Positions 13,349-21,562 of a stretch of DNA of 64,000 bases are shown piece after piece. The notes beneath the pieces were generated by a model. It made no database searches, was not told where the DNA came from, and saw only the letters and a program-made list of their open reading frames with translations. Source of the DNA: Comamonas sp. SCN 67-35 (GTDB lineage: Bacteria > Pseudomonadota > Gammaproteobacteria > Burkholderiales > Burkholderiaceae_C); assembly GCA_001725255.1 (NCBI GenBank), contig MEFV01000016.1:1-64000 (forward strand). Reading direction: 5' to 3'. Position numbers and translations under genes: made by a program. Every line of letters begins with the position of its first letter. Positions within the stretch are counted from its first letter, which is position 1.

Positions 13349-14355
13349 CGACGACCCGCCGCCGCTGGTTCAGGACCCTGGCCGCGGCCGGCATGCCCGC
13401 ATTGCCCGCGGCACCCGCGGTGGCGCAGGCCGGCGCGGCGCGGGTCAGGATCCGCCTGTCGCACGTGGTGGCACGCCAGACGCCCAAGGGCCTGACACTG
13501 GAGCGCTTTCGCGAGAACGTGCAGCAGGCAAGCGGTGGCCGCATCCAGGTGGTGATCGCCCCCGATTCACGGCTTTATGGCGATACGGACGAGGTGCAGG
13601 CGCTGCGGCTCGGGGCCGTGGACATGCTCGCGCCGTCGCTGTCCAAGTTCGGCGCCATGGGATTTCCCGAGTTCGAGCTCTTCGATCTGCCGTTTCTTTT
13701 CGAGACGCGCGAGCAGGTGCACCGTATCACGCAAGGGGAGGTGGGGCAGGCGCTGCTCGCGGGTCTGTCGCACCAGGAGCTGGTGGGGCTGGGCTACCTG
13801 GACAATGGTTTCAAGCACATGAGCGCCAATCGGGCGCTGCTCGCTCCAGAGAATTTCGCAGGCCTGCGCATGCGCGTGCAAAGCTCGCGCGTGATCGCAC
13901 AGCAGATGCGCGCGCTCGGTGCCCGCCCGGTGGTTCTGGCCTTTGGCGAGACGCGCCGCGCGCTGGCGCTGGGGGTGGTCGATGGAACGGAAAACCCGGT
14001 CTCCAACTTCTGGACCCAGCGCATGCATGAGGCCCAGATCGACTTGAGCCTCACGGCCCATGCGTGGCTCGGGTATGCGGTGGTGGCGCATCAGCGCTTC
14101 TGGGATCACCTGGCGGCGGATGATCGGCGGCTCGTCAGGCAGGCGCTGGGCGAGGCGCTGGCGTGGGGCAACACCATTGCCCAGCGCGAAAACGACGGCG
14201 CGCTCGCGGCCCTGCGTGCCAGTGGTGCCACACGCACTCATGTTTTGAGCGAGGCGCAGCGCCAGCGGCTGCGGGAGGCGATGCAACCCGTGTACGCAGG
14301 CCTGGCACAGCCCACGGCGCGGTGGTTGGACAGAGTGAGAAGTACGCTCGGGTAA
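13336..14355 (+). CDS. dctP: TRAP transporter solute-binding protein (DctP), first paralogue
   Basis: Periplasmic substrate-binding protein (339 aa) of a tripartite ATP-independent transporter for C4-dicarboxylates. The N-terminus has a twin-arginine look (TTRRRWFRTLAAAG) and an Ala-rich h-region ending AVAQA, so export may be by Tat. The mature part begins RIRLSHVVARQTPKG and carries the family pattern QVIAFGET-like segment (here PVVLAFGETRRALALGVVDGTENP, about 195-218), with the Arg that clamps the carboxylate in LRMRVQSS. It is clearly a paralogue of the following gene, which has better-conserved family motifs. It is transcribed divergently from dctS with at most 20 bp between starts. Confidence 0.8.
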   Translation: MLRAPTTRRRWFRTLAAAGMPALPAAPAVAQAGAARVRIRLSHVVARQTPKGLTLERFRENVQQASGGRIQVVIAPDSRLYGDTDEVQALRLGAVDMLAPSLSKFGAMGFPEFELFDLPFLFETREQVHRITQGEVGQALLAGLSHQELVGLGYLDNGFKHMSANRALLAPENFAGLRMRVQSSRVIAQQMRALGARPVVLAFGETRRALALGVVDGTENPVSNFWTQRMHEAQIDLSLTAHAWLGYAVVAHQRFWDHLAADDRRLVRQALGEALAWGNTIAQRENDGALAALRASGATRTHVLSEAQRQRLREAMQPVYAGLAQPTARWLDRVRSTLG

Positions 14356-14362
14356 ACCCTAG

Positions 14363-14378
14363 CTGTGGAACGCCACAG
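14363..14378 (+). promoter_or_regulatory. Inverted repeat between the two dctP genes
   Basis: CTGTGG-AACG-CCACAG, a perfect 6-bp inverted repeat 7 bp after the first dctP stop and 72 bp before the second dctP start. It may be an operator for DctR, a weak attenuating hairpin that separates expression of the two binding proteins, or part of a promoter for dctP2-dctQ-dctM. No T-run follows, so a strong terminator is unlikely. Confidence 0.4.
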
Positions 14379-14450
14379 TTACGTGAAGGACGGGCGCTGC
14401 CTACAGTGCGCGGCGTGTTCATCCAACCCGTTTTCCGAGGAGACTCCCCG

Positions 14451-15461
14451 ATGAAATTGCCCGTCAAGCACATCCTTGCCTGCGCCGCGCTGGCGTTTGG
14501 CGCGACCATGGCCGCTCATGCGCAGCAGATCGTGATCAAGTTCAGCCACGTGGTGGCGCACGACACGCCCAAGGGCAAGGCCAGCGAATTTTTCGCCAAG
14601 AAGGCCGAGGAGCTCACCAAGGGCAAGGTCAAGGTCGAGGTGTACGCCAACAGCGCGTTGTACAAGGACAAGGAAGAGATGGAGGCGCTGCAGCTCGGTT
14701 CCGTGCAGATGCTGGCGCCGTCGCTCGCCAAGTTCGGGCCTTTGGGCGCCAAGGAATTCGAGGTATTCGACCTTCCCTACATCTTCGACAACCGCGATGA
14801 GCTGCACAAGATCACGACCGGCCCGGTCGGTGCCAAGCTGTTCACCAAGCTGGAGAGCCGCGGCATCAAGGGCCTGGCCTACTGGGACAACGGTTTCAAG
14901 GTCTTCTCGGCCAACAAGCCGCTGCACGCCGTGGCCGACTACAAGGGCCTGAAGTACCGCATCCAGTCCTCCAAGGTGATCGAGGAGGAAATCCGTGCGC
15001 TCGGCGGCATCCCGCAGGTGATTGCCTTTGGCGAGACCTACCAGGCGCTGCAGACCGGCGTGGTCGACGGCACCGAGAACCCGCCGTCGAACTTCTACAC
15101 GCAGAAGATGCACGAAGTGCAGAAGTACCTGTCGCTCACCAACCATGGCTACCTGGGCTACGCGGTTGTCGTGAACAAGAAATTCTGGGATGGCTTGCCC
15201 GCCGATGTGCGCGGCCAGTTGGAGGATGCGATGCGCCAGGCCACGGCCTACGCCAACCAGATCGCGCAGGATGAAAACGACCGCGCGCTCGAAGAGGTTC
15301 GCAAGAGCGGCAAGACCGAGATCTACACGCCCACGCCCGAGGAGCGCGCCGCGCTGAAGAAGGCTCTGATTCCCGTGCACCAGAAGATGGCCAGCCGCAT
15401 CGGCAAGGACATCATCCAGGAGGTCTACAAGGCTACGGGCTTCGATCCGGCCAAGCTCTGA
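14451..15461 (+). CDS. dctP: TRAP transporter solute-binding protein (DctP), second paralogue
   Basis: Periplasmic C4-dicarboxylate-binding protein (336 aa) delivering substrate to DctQM. A Sec signal peptide is clear (KLPVKHILACAALAFGATMAAHAQQ; cleavage near residue 25). The mature protein shows IVIKFSHVVAHDTPKGKA, YRIQSSKVIEEE (ligand-binding Arg) and IAFGETYQALQTGVVDGTENP, all standard for DctP. The ATG at 14451 has a strong GAGGAG ribosome-binding site. It lies 95 bp after the first dctP and 81 bp before dctQ in the same direction. Higher conservation and a better ribosome-binding site than the first copy suggest it is the main binding protein. Confidence 0.92.
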   Translation: MKLPVKHILACAALAFGATMAAHAQQIVIKFSHVVAHDTPKGKASEFFAKKAEELTKGKVKVEVYANSALYKDKEEMEALQLGSVQMLAPSLAKFGPLGAKEFEVFDLPYIFDNRDELHKITTGPVGAKLFTKLESRGIKGLAYWDNGFKVFSANKPLHAVADYKGLKYRIQSSKVIEEEIRALGGIPQVIAFGETYQALQTGVVDGTENPPSNFYTQKMHEVQKYLSLTNHGYLGYAVVVNKKFWDGLPADVRGQLEDAMRQATAYANQIAQDENDRALEEVRKSGKTEIYTPTPEERAALKKALIPVHQKMASRIGKDIIQEVYKATGFDPAKL

Positions 15462-15542
15462 TCCGCGATCCTCATCCGCCGCGGATCGCCACACGGCATC
15501 CCGGCGGACGTTTCGTGCTCTGCAATTTTCGGGGCGTGCCTC

Positions 15543-16247
15543 ATGCTGAAAATCCTTGATCACCTGGAAGAGTGGCTGATCACCTTCCTCATGGGCGGAG
15601 CCACGCTCATTGTCTTCGTCGCGGTCTTGCACCGCTATGCCGCGGGCTGGGCCATCCCCGGCGTGCAGGACTGGCTGCTGTCGCTCAACCTCACCTGGGC
15701 GCAGGAGCTGACCATCATCATGTTCGTGTGGATGGCCAAGTTCGGCGCGGCCTATGGCGTGCGCACCGGCATCCACGTCGGGGTCGACGTGGCCATCAAC
15801 CGCATGCGGCCCGGGCTGCGCGACAAGTTCATCATCTTCGGCCTCGCGGCCGGAGCGCTGTTCACCGGCGTGATCGCGTGGATGGGCGGGCGCTTCGTCT
15901 GGGAGAACGGTGCGCACTACGGCATCCTGAATGTGCTCGGGGTCAATGTCTCCGATCTGATCGAGGGGCCGACCACGCCCGACCTCGAATGGCCGACCTG
16001 GCTGGTCTACAGCGCCATTCCCCTGGGCAGCGGACTCATGTGCTTTCGCTTCCTGCAGGTGCTCGCGAGCTTTATCCGCACGGGTGATCTGCCGCACCAC
16101 GACCACGGCCATGTCGACGGCCTGGACGAAAACGACGAACCCGCCGTGGCGCCCGTGTACAGCGAGGCTGGCGAGATCGATCCCTACGGCCTGCGCGACA
16201 ACCTGCACCCGGACGAGGCGAAGAAGAACACGGGAGACCAAAAATGA
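15543..16247 (+). CDS. dctQ: TRAP transporter small membrane subunit DctQ
   Basis: Small integral membrane subunit (234 aa) of the C4-dicarboxylate TRAP transporter, which pairs with DctM to form the Na+- or proton-driven carrier. Four hydrophobic segments are visible (about 17-35, 55-75, 98-118 and 158-178), with the family pattern WAQELTIIMFVWMAKFGAAYG near 57-77 and TGIHVGVDV after it. The C-terminal about 45 residues are soluble and rich in Asp, His and Glu, longer than in minimal DctQ proteins. Its stop overlaps the dctM start (ATGA), so the two subunits are translationally coupled. Confidence 0.9.
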   Translation: MLKILDHLEEWLITFLMGGATLIVFVAVLHRYAAGWAIPGVQDWLLSLNLTWAQELTIIMFVWMAKFGAAYGVRTGIHVGVDVAINRMRPGLRDKFIIFGLAAGALFTGVIAWMGGRFVWENGAHYGILNVLGVNVSDLIEGPTTPDLEWPTWLVYSAIPLGSGLMCFRFLQVLASFIRTGDLPHHDHGHVDGLDENDEPAVAPVYSEAGEIDPYGLRDNLHPDEAKKNTGDQK

Positions 16248-17527
16248 ACGCGGCCATCATCTTCTTCATCCTCGCGGCGCTGATGCTCACCGGCATGCCG
16301 GTGTCGATCGCGCTGGGCCTGACGGTGCTGTCCTTCCTTTTCGGCTTCACCGACGTGCCGCTCGAATCCGTGGCGCTCAAGCTGTTCACCGGCATCGAGA
16401 AGTTCGAGATCATGGCGATCCCGTTCTTCATCCTCGCGGGCAACTTCCTCACGCACGGAGGGGTGGCGCGGCGCATGATCAACTTCGCCACCGCCATGGT
16501 CGGCCACTGGTACGGTGGCCTGGGCCTGGGCGGCGTGATGGCTTGCGCGTTGTTCGCGGCCGTCTCCGGTTCGAGCCCCGCCACCGTGGTCGCCATCGGT
16601 TCCATCCTGCTGCCGGCCATGGTCAAGGCGGGTTTCCCGAAGCGCTTCGGCGCCGGCGTCATCACCACCTCGGGGGCGCTGGGCATCCTGATTCCACCGT
16701 CGATCGTGATGGTGATGTACGCCGTGGCCACCAACACCTCGGTGGGCGCGCTCTTCATGGCGGGCGTGATTCCCGGCATTGTGCTGGCGATGGTGCTGGG
16801 TGGCGTGACTTGGTGGCGCGCACGCAAGAACAACTATCCGCGCCTGCCCAAGGCCAGCTGGAGCGAGCGCTGGAAGGCGTTTCGCGAATCCGTCTGGGGG
16901 CTGTTTCTCATCGTCGTCGTGATGGGCGGCATCTACGCGGGCATCTTCACACCCACCGAGGCGGCGGCCATGAGCGCGGTCTACGCCTTCTTCGTCGCCG
17001 TGTTCATCTACAAGGACATGGGCCTGAAGGACGTGCCCAAGGTGCTGCTGAACTCGGCCAACATGAGCGCGATGCTGTTGTACATCATCACCAACGCGGC
17101 GCTGTTCAGCTTCATCATGACCAACGAGAACATCCCGCAGGCGATGGCCGACTGGATCATGGGGCATGGCCTGGGAGTGGTGTCGTTCCTGCTCGCGGTG
17201 AACGTCATCCTGCTCCTGGCGGGCAACTTCATGGAGCCGTCGTCGATCATGCTGATCTTCGCGCCCATCCTGTTCCCGATCGCGATGAAGCTCGGGATCG
17301 ATCCCATCCACCTGGGCATCCTGATGGTGGTGAACATGGAGGTGGGCATGTGCCATCCCCCTGTGGGGCTGAATCTCTACGTCGCCTCGGGCATCACCAA
17401 GATGGGCATCACCGAGCTCACCGTGGCCGTCTGGCCCTGGCTTCTGGCCATGCTGGGCTTCCTCGTCGCGGTGACCTACTGGCCTCCCATGTCGCTGTGG
17501 CTGCCGCGCATGCTGGGCATGATGTAG
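16244..17527 (+). CDS. dctM: TRAP transporter large permease subunit DctM
   Basis: Large permease subunit (427 aa; the usual family length) that carries the transport path for C4-dicarboxylates such as succinate, fumarate and malate. About 11-12 hydrophobic segments run through the protein. Family motifs seen are MPVSIALG near the N-terminus, IPFFILAGNFLTHGGVARRMI (about 60-80), SGSSPATVVAIGSILLP (about 106-122), TSGALGILIPPSIVMV (about 143-158) and a C-terminal GMCHPPVGLNLYVASGI. The ATG is fixed by the 4-bp overlap with dctQ. It is the last gene of the dct operon and is followed by two stacked hairpins. Confidence 0.93.
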   Translation: MNAAIIFFILAALMLTGMPVSIALGLTVLSFLFGFTDVPLESVALKLFTGIEKFEIMAIPFFILAGNFLTHGGVARRMINFATAMVGHWYGGLGLGGVMACALFAAVSGSSPATVVAIGSILLPAMVKAGFPKRFGAGVITTSGALGILIPPSIVMVMYAVATNTSVGALFMAGVIPGIVLAMVLGGVTWWRARKNNYPRLPKASWSERWKAFRESVWGLFLIVVVMGGIYAGIFTPTEAAAMSAVYAFFVAVFIYKDMGLKDVPKVLLNSANMSAMLLYIITNAALFSFIMTNENIPQAMADWIMGHGLGVVSFLLAVNVILLLAGNFMEPSSIMLIFAPILFPIAMKLGIDPIHLGILMVVNMEVGMCHPPVGLNLYVASGITKMGITELTVAVWPWLLAMLGFLVAVTYWPPMSLWLPRMLGMM

Positions 17528-17532
17528 GCTTT

Positions 17533-17590
17533 GCTCTGAAAGACAGAGCGGCCAGCGCTTGATTTGCAAGCTCTGGCCGCACTTTTGTTC
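17533..17590. terminator. Bidirectional terminator between dctM and metY
   Basis: A small hairpin GCTCTG-AAAGA-CAGAGC (17533-17549) is followed by a long interrupted stem: GCGGCCAG (17548-17555) with CTGGCCGC (17573-17580), and inside it GCTTG/CAAGC. ACTTTTGTTC follows. It lies between convergent dctM and metY, so it can end both transcripts. The CAGCGCTTGAT... core resembles the degenerate repeat family seen at other gene ends in this window. Confidence 0.7.
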
Positions 17591-17596
17591 AGATTT

Positions 17597-18877
17597 TTAG
17601 ACGGCTTCCAGCGCCTGGTTCAGATCGGCCAGCAGGTCGCTGATGTGCTCGATGCCGATCGACAGGCGGATCATGCCTTCCGTCACGCCGGCGCTCGCCA
17701 GTTCCTCGGGGTTGAGCTGGCGGTGCGTGGTCGAAGCCGGGTGCGTGGCCAGCGACCGGGTATCGCCGATGTTCACCAGCCGATAGAACAGCTTGAGCGC
17801 ATCGAGGAAGCGCGCCCCGGCGGCGCGCGGGTCGCCCTCGGCCTTGAGGTTGAACGAGACGATGCCCGAGGCCTTGCCACCGAGCAGGCGCTGCGCGATG
17901 GCGTGGTCCGGGTGGCCTGGCAGACCGGCGTAGCGCACCCACTGCACCTTCGGGTGCTTTTCCAGCGTCTCGGCGATCTTCTGGGCGTTCTCGCAGGTGC
18001 GCTCCATGCGCAGGCCCAGGGTTTCTATGCCCTGCAGGATCTGCCAGGCATTGAACGGGGAGAGCGCCGCGCCGGTATTGCGCAGCGGCACCACGCGCGC
18101 GCGGCCGATGTAGGCCGCCGGGCCCAGCGCCTCGGTGTAAACCACGCCGTGGTAGCTCACGTCGGGCTCGTTCAGGCGCTTGAAGCGCGCCCTGTGTTCG
18201 GCCCACGGGAACTTGCCGCTGTCGACGATGGCGCCGCCGATGCTGTTGCCGTGGCCGTTGAGGTACTTGGTGAGCGCATGCACCACAATGTCCGCGCCGT
18301 GCTCGATCGGGCGCAACAGATAGGGACTGGGCACGGTGTTGTCCACGATCAGCGGCACGCCATGCGCGTGCGCCACGTCGGCGAGCGCGCGGATGTCGGT
18401 CACGTTGCCCAGCGGGTTGCCGATGGATTCGCAGAACACCGCCTTGGTGCGCTCGTCGATCAGCGCGCCGAAGCTCTCGGGCTTGCGCGGATCGGCAAAG
18501 CGCACCGTGATGCCCTGCTGCGGGAAGGTGTGCGCGAACAGGTTGTAGGTGCCGCCGTAGAGCGTGCTCGCGGCGACGATGTTGTCGCCCGCTTCGGCGA
18601 TGGTCTGGATTGCCGCCGTGATGGCGGACATGCCCGAGGCGAAGGCCAGCGCCCCCACGCCGCCTTCGAGCGCGGCCAGGCGCTTTTCCAGCACGTCGGT
18701 CGTCGGATTCATGATGCGCGTGTAAATGTTGCCTGGCACCTTGAGGTCGAACAGGTCGGCGCCGTGCTGCGCGCTGTCGAAGACGTAGGAGGTGGTCTGG
18801 TAGAGCGGCACCGCGGCCGACTTCGTCGTGGGATCGGGGGTGTAGCCGGCGTGGACGGCCAGGGTGTCAAGATGCAT
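17597..18877 (-). CDS. metY: O-acetylhomoserine sulfhydrylase (aminocarboxypropyltransferase)
   Basis: PLP enzyme of the Cys/Met metabolism family (426 aa) that makes homocysteine or methionine from O-acetylhomoserine and sulfide or methanethiol. The N-terminus (HLDTLAVHAGYTPDPTTKS) and the segment AAVPLYQTTSYVFDS are signatures of the MetY subgroup. The PLP lysine is in VHALTKYLNGHGNSIGG (about 205-221), and the C-terminal part has GDTRSLATHPASTTH, the substrate-carboxylate-binding loop. Length matches MetY rather than the shorter MetB/MetC. ATG 18877 has GAGG at a good distance; an ATG at 18910 adds 11 residues. It is convergent with dctM and divergent from the small gene at 19012. Together with metC and the SulP gene it suggests active sulfur assimilation. 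Confidence 0.9.
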   Translation of the reverse strand: MHLDTLAVHAGYTPDPTTKSAAVPLYQTTSYVFDSAQHGADLFDLKVPGNIYTRIMNPTTDVLEKRLAALEGGVGALAFASGMSAITAAIQTIAEAGDNIVAASTLYGGTYNLFAHTFPQQGITVRFADPRKPESFGALIDERTKAVFCESIGNPLGNVTDIRALADVAHAHGVPLIVDNTVPSPYLLRPIEHGADIVVHALTKYLNGHGNSIGGAIVDSGKFPWAEHRARFKRLNEPDVSYHGVVYTEALGPAAYIGRARVVPLRNTGAALSPFNAWQILQGIETLGLRMERTCENAQKIAETLEKHPKVQWVRYAGLPGHPDHAIAQRLLGGKASGIVSFNLKAEGDPRAAGARFLDALKLFYRLVNIGDTRSLATHPASTTHRQLNPEELASAGVTEGMIRLSIGIEHISDLLADLNQALEAV

Positions 18878-19011
18878 GGGAGCGGCCTCGAAGCATGAAA
18901 AAGTCTCCATTGTCGGTGTGCGAGTGCAAAAATCGAACGACGGTTTGGCTATGTGCTTATGACGGAGGCTGTCATGACCTACCATCGCCAGCCACTGTGC
19001 AGGAGATCGTG

Positions 19012-19248
19012 ATGCGCTTCGGTTGGGGACTTGCGGGCTTGCTCGTGGTGCTGGCCATCATGGCCGTGGCAGCCAGAAAGCAACTGGCCGGCACGCAGCA
19101 GGCGTTGCCCGCGCCGGTGCAGCAAAGTGCGCCAGCAGGCGGCAAGGCCGCCACGGCGCCCGAGCAGGGCCGGCAGATCGAACAGCAGGTCAAACAGCAG
19201 GTGGAAACACTCACGCAGCCGCGCCCCATGCCCGATGAAGCCCAGTGA
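19012..19248 (+). CDS. Small single-pass membrane protein upstream of tadA
   Basis: An unrecognised 78-aa protein with one N-terminal transmembrane segment (about 4-20, FGWGLAGLLVVLAIMAVAA) and a Gln/Pro/Ala-rich tail containing a coiled-coil-like stretch (GRQIEQQVKQQVETL). AGGAG lies about 8 nt before ATG 19012, which supports the start. The gene overlaps the start of tadA by 14 bp in another frame, so the two are likely cotranscribed and coupled. The product is probably a periplasm-facing anchor-type protein; its role is unknown. Confidence 0.65.
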   Translation: MRFGWGLAGLLVVLAIMAVAARKQLAGTQQALPAPVQQSAPAGGKAATAPEQGRQIEQQVKQQVETLTQPRPMPDEAQ

Positions 19249-20398
19249 GCCGCAGCCCTCCTTACGTGACGAGCACTGGATGCGGCTCGCATTGCAGGGC
19301 GCGCGCGTGGCCGCGGCGCAAGGCGAGGTTCCCGTGGGCGCCGTGGTGGTGCGGGCCGGTGAGTTGCTTGCCACCGGCTGGAATGCTCCGGTGGCCGGGC
19401 ACGACCCCACGGCGCATGCCGAAATCAGGGCCTTGCGCGAGGCGGCACGGGCGCTGGGCAATTACCGGCTCGATGGCTGCACGCTCTACGTCACGCTCGA
19501 ACCCTGCCTGATGTGCGCGGGCGCCATGCTGCACGCGCGTCTCGCTCGCGTGGTCTTCGGCGCCGTGGATCCCAAGACGGGCGTGGGCGGCTCCGTGCTC
19601 GACGTCTTCGGCGACAAGCGCCTGAACCATCAGACGCAGGTGCGCGGCGGCGTGCTGGCGCACGACTGCTCCGCTTTGCTGCAGGAATTTTTTGCGGACC
19701 GCCGATCGGCGCGGCGCGCCCGGGCCGAGCCGTTGCGCGAGGATGCGCTGCGCCCGCCTGAAGCGCGTTTTGCCGTTTTGGCCGGCGCCGAGCGCGCTCG
19801 CTACATCCGTGACCTGCCTGCCCTGGACGGCCTGCGTCTGCATTACGAGGACTGGGGACCGCCCGACGCGCCCGCCGGCTGGCTGCTGGTGCACGGCCCG
19901 CGCGGCTGGAGCTACGAGTGGCGGCACCTGGCCGCCGCGCTGGCCGAGCTGGGCCAGCGGGTGATCGTGCCCGACCTGATCGGCTTTGGCCGCAGCGACA
20001 AGCCGAAGAAGGAGTCGGCGTACAACCTGCAGGAGCAGGCTGGGGTGCTGGCTCAACTGCTGCGGCGCCTGGGCATGGAACGTGTGGTTCTGGTGGCGCC
20101 GGGCCGCGAATGGGCCGGCGTCTGGGCAACGCTGTTGCAGCCCCTGTGCGTGGGCGCGCAGCTCGTGCCGGAGCCGCCACTGACGCCGCAGGCGGCGGAT
20201 GCGCCATATCCCGATGCCGGTCACCGTGCGGGGCAGCGCGCCCTGGCGCGCCTGCGGGCCGATGCAGAAATGGAGCGGGCTCCGGAGACAGCCCCGCTCA
20301 CCGTGCAGGCCTTGGGCCTGCCAGCGGCGTTCACGCTCGATGGTCCCGAGGACGCCCGCCTGCTGGCCCGGCGGGCTGTGGAATACTTTGCGCTCTGA
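19235..20398 (+). CDS. tadA: tRNA adenosine-34 deaminase fused to a degenerate alpha/beta-hydrolase
   Basis: The N-terminal about 165 residues are TadA, which deaminates A34 to inosine in tRNA-Arg(ACG). The zinc site is His61 with catalytic Glu63 (HAE) and Cys91/Cys94 (EPCLMC); KTGVGGSVLDVF and RLNHQTQV also fit. The remaining about 200 residues resemble an alpha/beta-hydrolase: LHYEDWGPPDAPAGWLLVHG (near 205-219), VPDLIGFGRSDKP, then AGVLAQLLRRLGMERVVLVAPG. The nucleophile elbow that should read GxSxG is APGREWAG here, with no Ser, so the second domain is probably non-catalytic. Total length is 387 aa against about 160 for a usual TadA. ATG 19235 overlaps the previous gene by 14 bp. Fusions of this kind may occur in related Comamonadaceae. 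Confidence 0.88.
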   Translation: MKPSEPQPSLRDEHWMRLALQGARVAAAQGEVPVGAVVVRAGELLATGWNAPVAGHDPTAHAEIRALREAARALGNYRLDGCTLYVTLEPCLMCAGAMLHARLARVVFGAVDPKTGVGGSVLDVFGDKRLNHQTQVRGGVLAHDCSALLQEFFADRRSARRARAEPLREDALRPPEARFAVLAGAERARYIRDLPALDGLRLHYEDWGPPDAPAGWLLVHGPRGWSYEWRHLAAALAELGQRVIVPDLIGFGRSDKPKKESAYNLQEQAGVLAQLLRRLGMERVVLVAPGREWAGVWATLLQPLCVGAQLVPEPPLTPQAADAPYPDAGHRAGQRALARLRADAEMERAPETAPLTVQALGLPAAFTLDGPEDARLLARRAVEYFAL

Positions 20399-20441
20399 CA
20401 CATCCCGATGGAGCGGGCGGGCGCCAGTCCGCCGAGACATT

Positions 20442-21416
20442 TTGGCTACCGATCACCACCACGCCTGCGGCCACGACCACGGCCCCAAACACATCTACGT
20501 TTATTCCCCCGCCAGCGCCGTGCGCGACAAGGCCGCCTTCAGGCGTGCCATCACACGCCTGGAGGCTCTGGGCCACGAAGTGGAAGTCGATGTCGATGCA
20601 CTGGCCACGCACACGCGGTTCGCGGGCGACGATGCCACGCGGCTCGCGGCCATTCACCGCGCCGCCGCCAGTGGCGCCGACGTGGCGATGATCTCGCGCG
20701 CCGCCTACGGCTACACACGCATCCTGCCTGGCATCCAGTACCGGAAGATCGCCAAGGCGATCGAGCGCGGCATGCGCTGGGTTGGCATGAGCGATTTCAC
20801 GGCCTTCCAGAGCGCGGTGCTGGCCCGCACGGGGGCCGTCACCTGGGCCGGCCCGTCGGTGGAAATCGATTGGGGCGCCAAGGAGCAGCCCGACGACATC
20901 ATGGCCGCGTGCTTCGATGATCTGCTCACCGGCCACGGCGAAGGCACGGGCTGGCGCCTGACCAAGGAAAAGCCCCGGGCTGACGGCAGCCCGGCGGTGC
21001 CCGACCTTTTCATCCGGTCGGCGCCGTTGTGGGGCGGCAACCTCGCCGTGCTGACCTCTTTGCTGGGCACGCCGTATTTCCCGCAGATCAAGGGTGGCAT
21101 TCTGTTCGTCGAAGACATCAGCGAGCACCCTTACCGCATCGAGCGCATGCTCACCCAGCTGCTGTATGCCGGGGTGCTCGCCCGGCAGAAAGCCGTGGTG
21201 CTGGGCCAGTTCACCCAGTACAGGCTGGCCGCGCACGACAAGGGCTACAAACTGCAGAGCGTGGTGGACTGGCTGCGCGCGCAGATCAAGGCGCCGGTGC
21301 TCACCGGGCTGCCGTTTGGCCATGTGCCGACCAAGGTCGTGCTGCCGGTGGGATGGCCGGTTTCATTGGCCGTGGAGGGCAGGGACGCCCTGATGGTGTG
21401 GGGTCATGTCCACTGA
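20442..21416 (+). CDS. ldcA: LD-carboxypeptidase (S66 family)
   Basis: Cytoplasmic murein-recycling peptidase (324 aa) that removes the terminal D-Ala from tetrapeptide muropeptides. S66 family features are seen in order: an N-terminal strand IYVYSPAS, the nucleophile region SRAAYGYTRILP (about 87-98; the usual motif is RGGYG, so Gly-Gly is Ala-Ala here), GMSDFTAF, GGNLAVLTSLLGTPYFP (about 197-213), FVEDISEHPYRIERML and the C-terminal TGLPFGHVPTK with the catalytic His. The start is most likely the TTG at 20442, giving a His-rich leader (TDHHHACGHDHG); no ATG lies near. It follows tadA by 43 bp in the same direction. Confidence 0.85.
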   Translation: MATDHHHACGHDHGPKHIYVYSPASAVRDKAAFRRAITRLEALGHEVEVDVDALATHTRFAGDDATRLAAIHRAAASGADVAMISRAAYGYTRILPGIQYRKIAKAIERGMRWVGMSDFTAFQSAVLARTGAVTWAGPSVEIDWGAKEQPDDIMAACFDDLLTGHGEGTGWRLTKEKPRADGSPAVPDLFIRSAPLWGGNLAVLTSLLGTPYFPQIKGGILFVEDISEHPYRIERMLTQLLYAGVLARQKAVVLGQFTQYRLAAHDKGYKLQSVVDWLRAQIKAPVLTGLPFGHVPTKVVLPVGWPVSLAVEGRDALMVWGHVH

Positions 21417-21562
21417 AAACGTCGGATTGGCAATGTTCCGTGCTGCTTGTCGCGGTTTGTATTCATAATGAATGAGGCAATGGTGAATCAACGCGCATTG
21501 CCGCAGTCCAACAACCGACGGGGAAACGCCCTCTGACCACAAGCACCAGCCAGATCAGGACA

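Noticed and set aside
14379..16241. 620-residue antisense frame across dctP2 and dctQ
   Set aside because: Shadow frame of GC-rich coding DNA; the plus-strand genes have signal peptide, family motifs and ribosome-binding sites.
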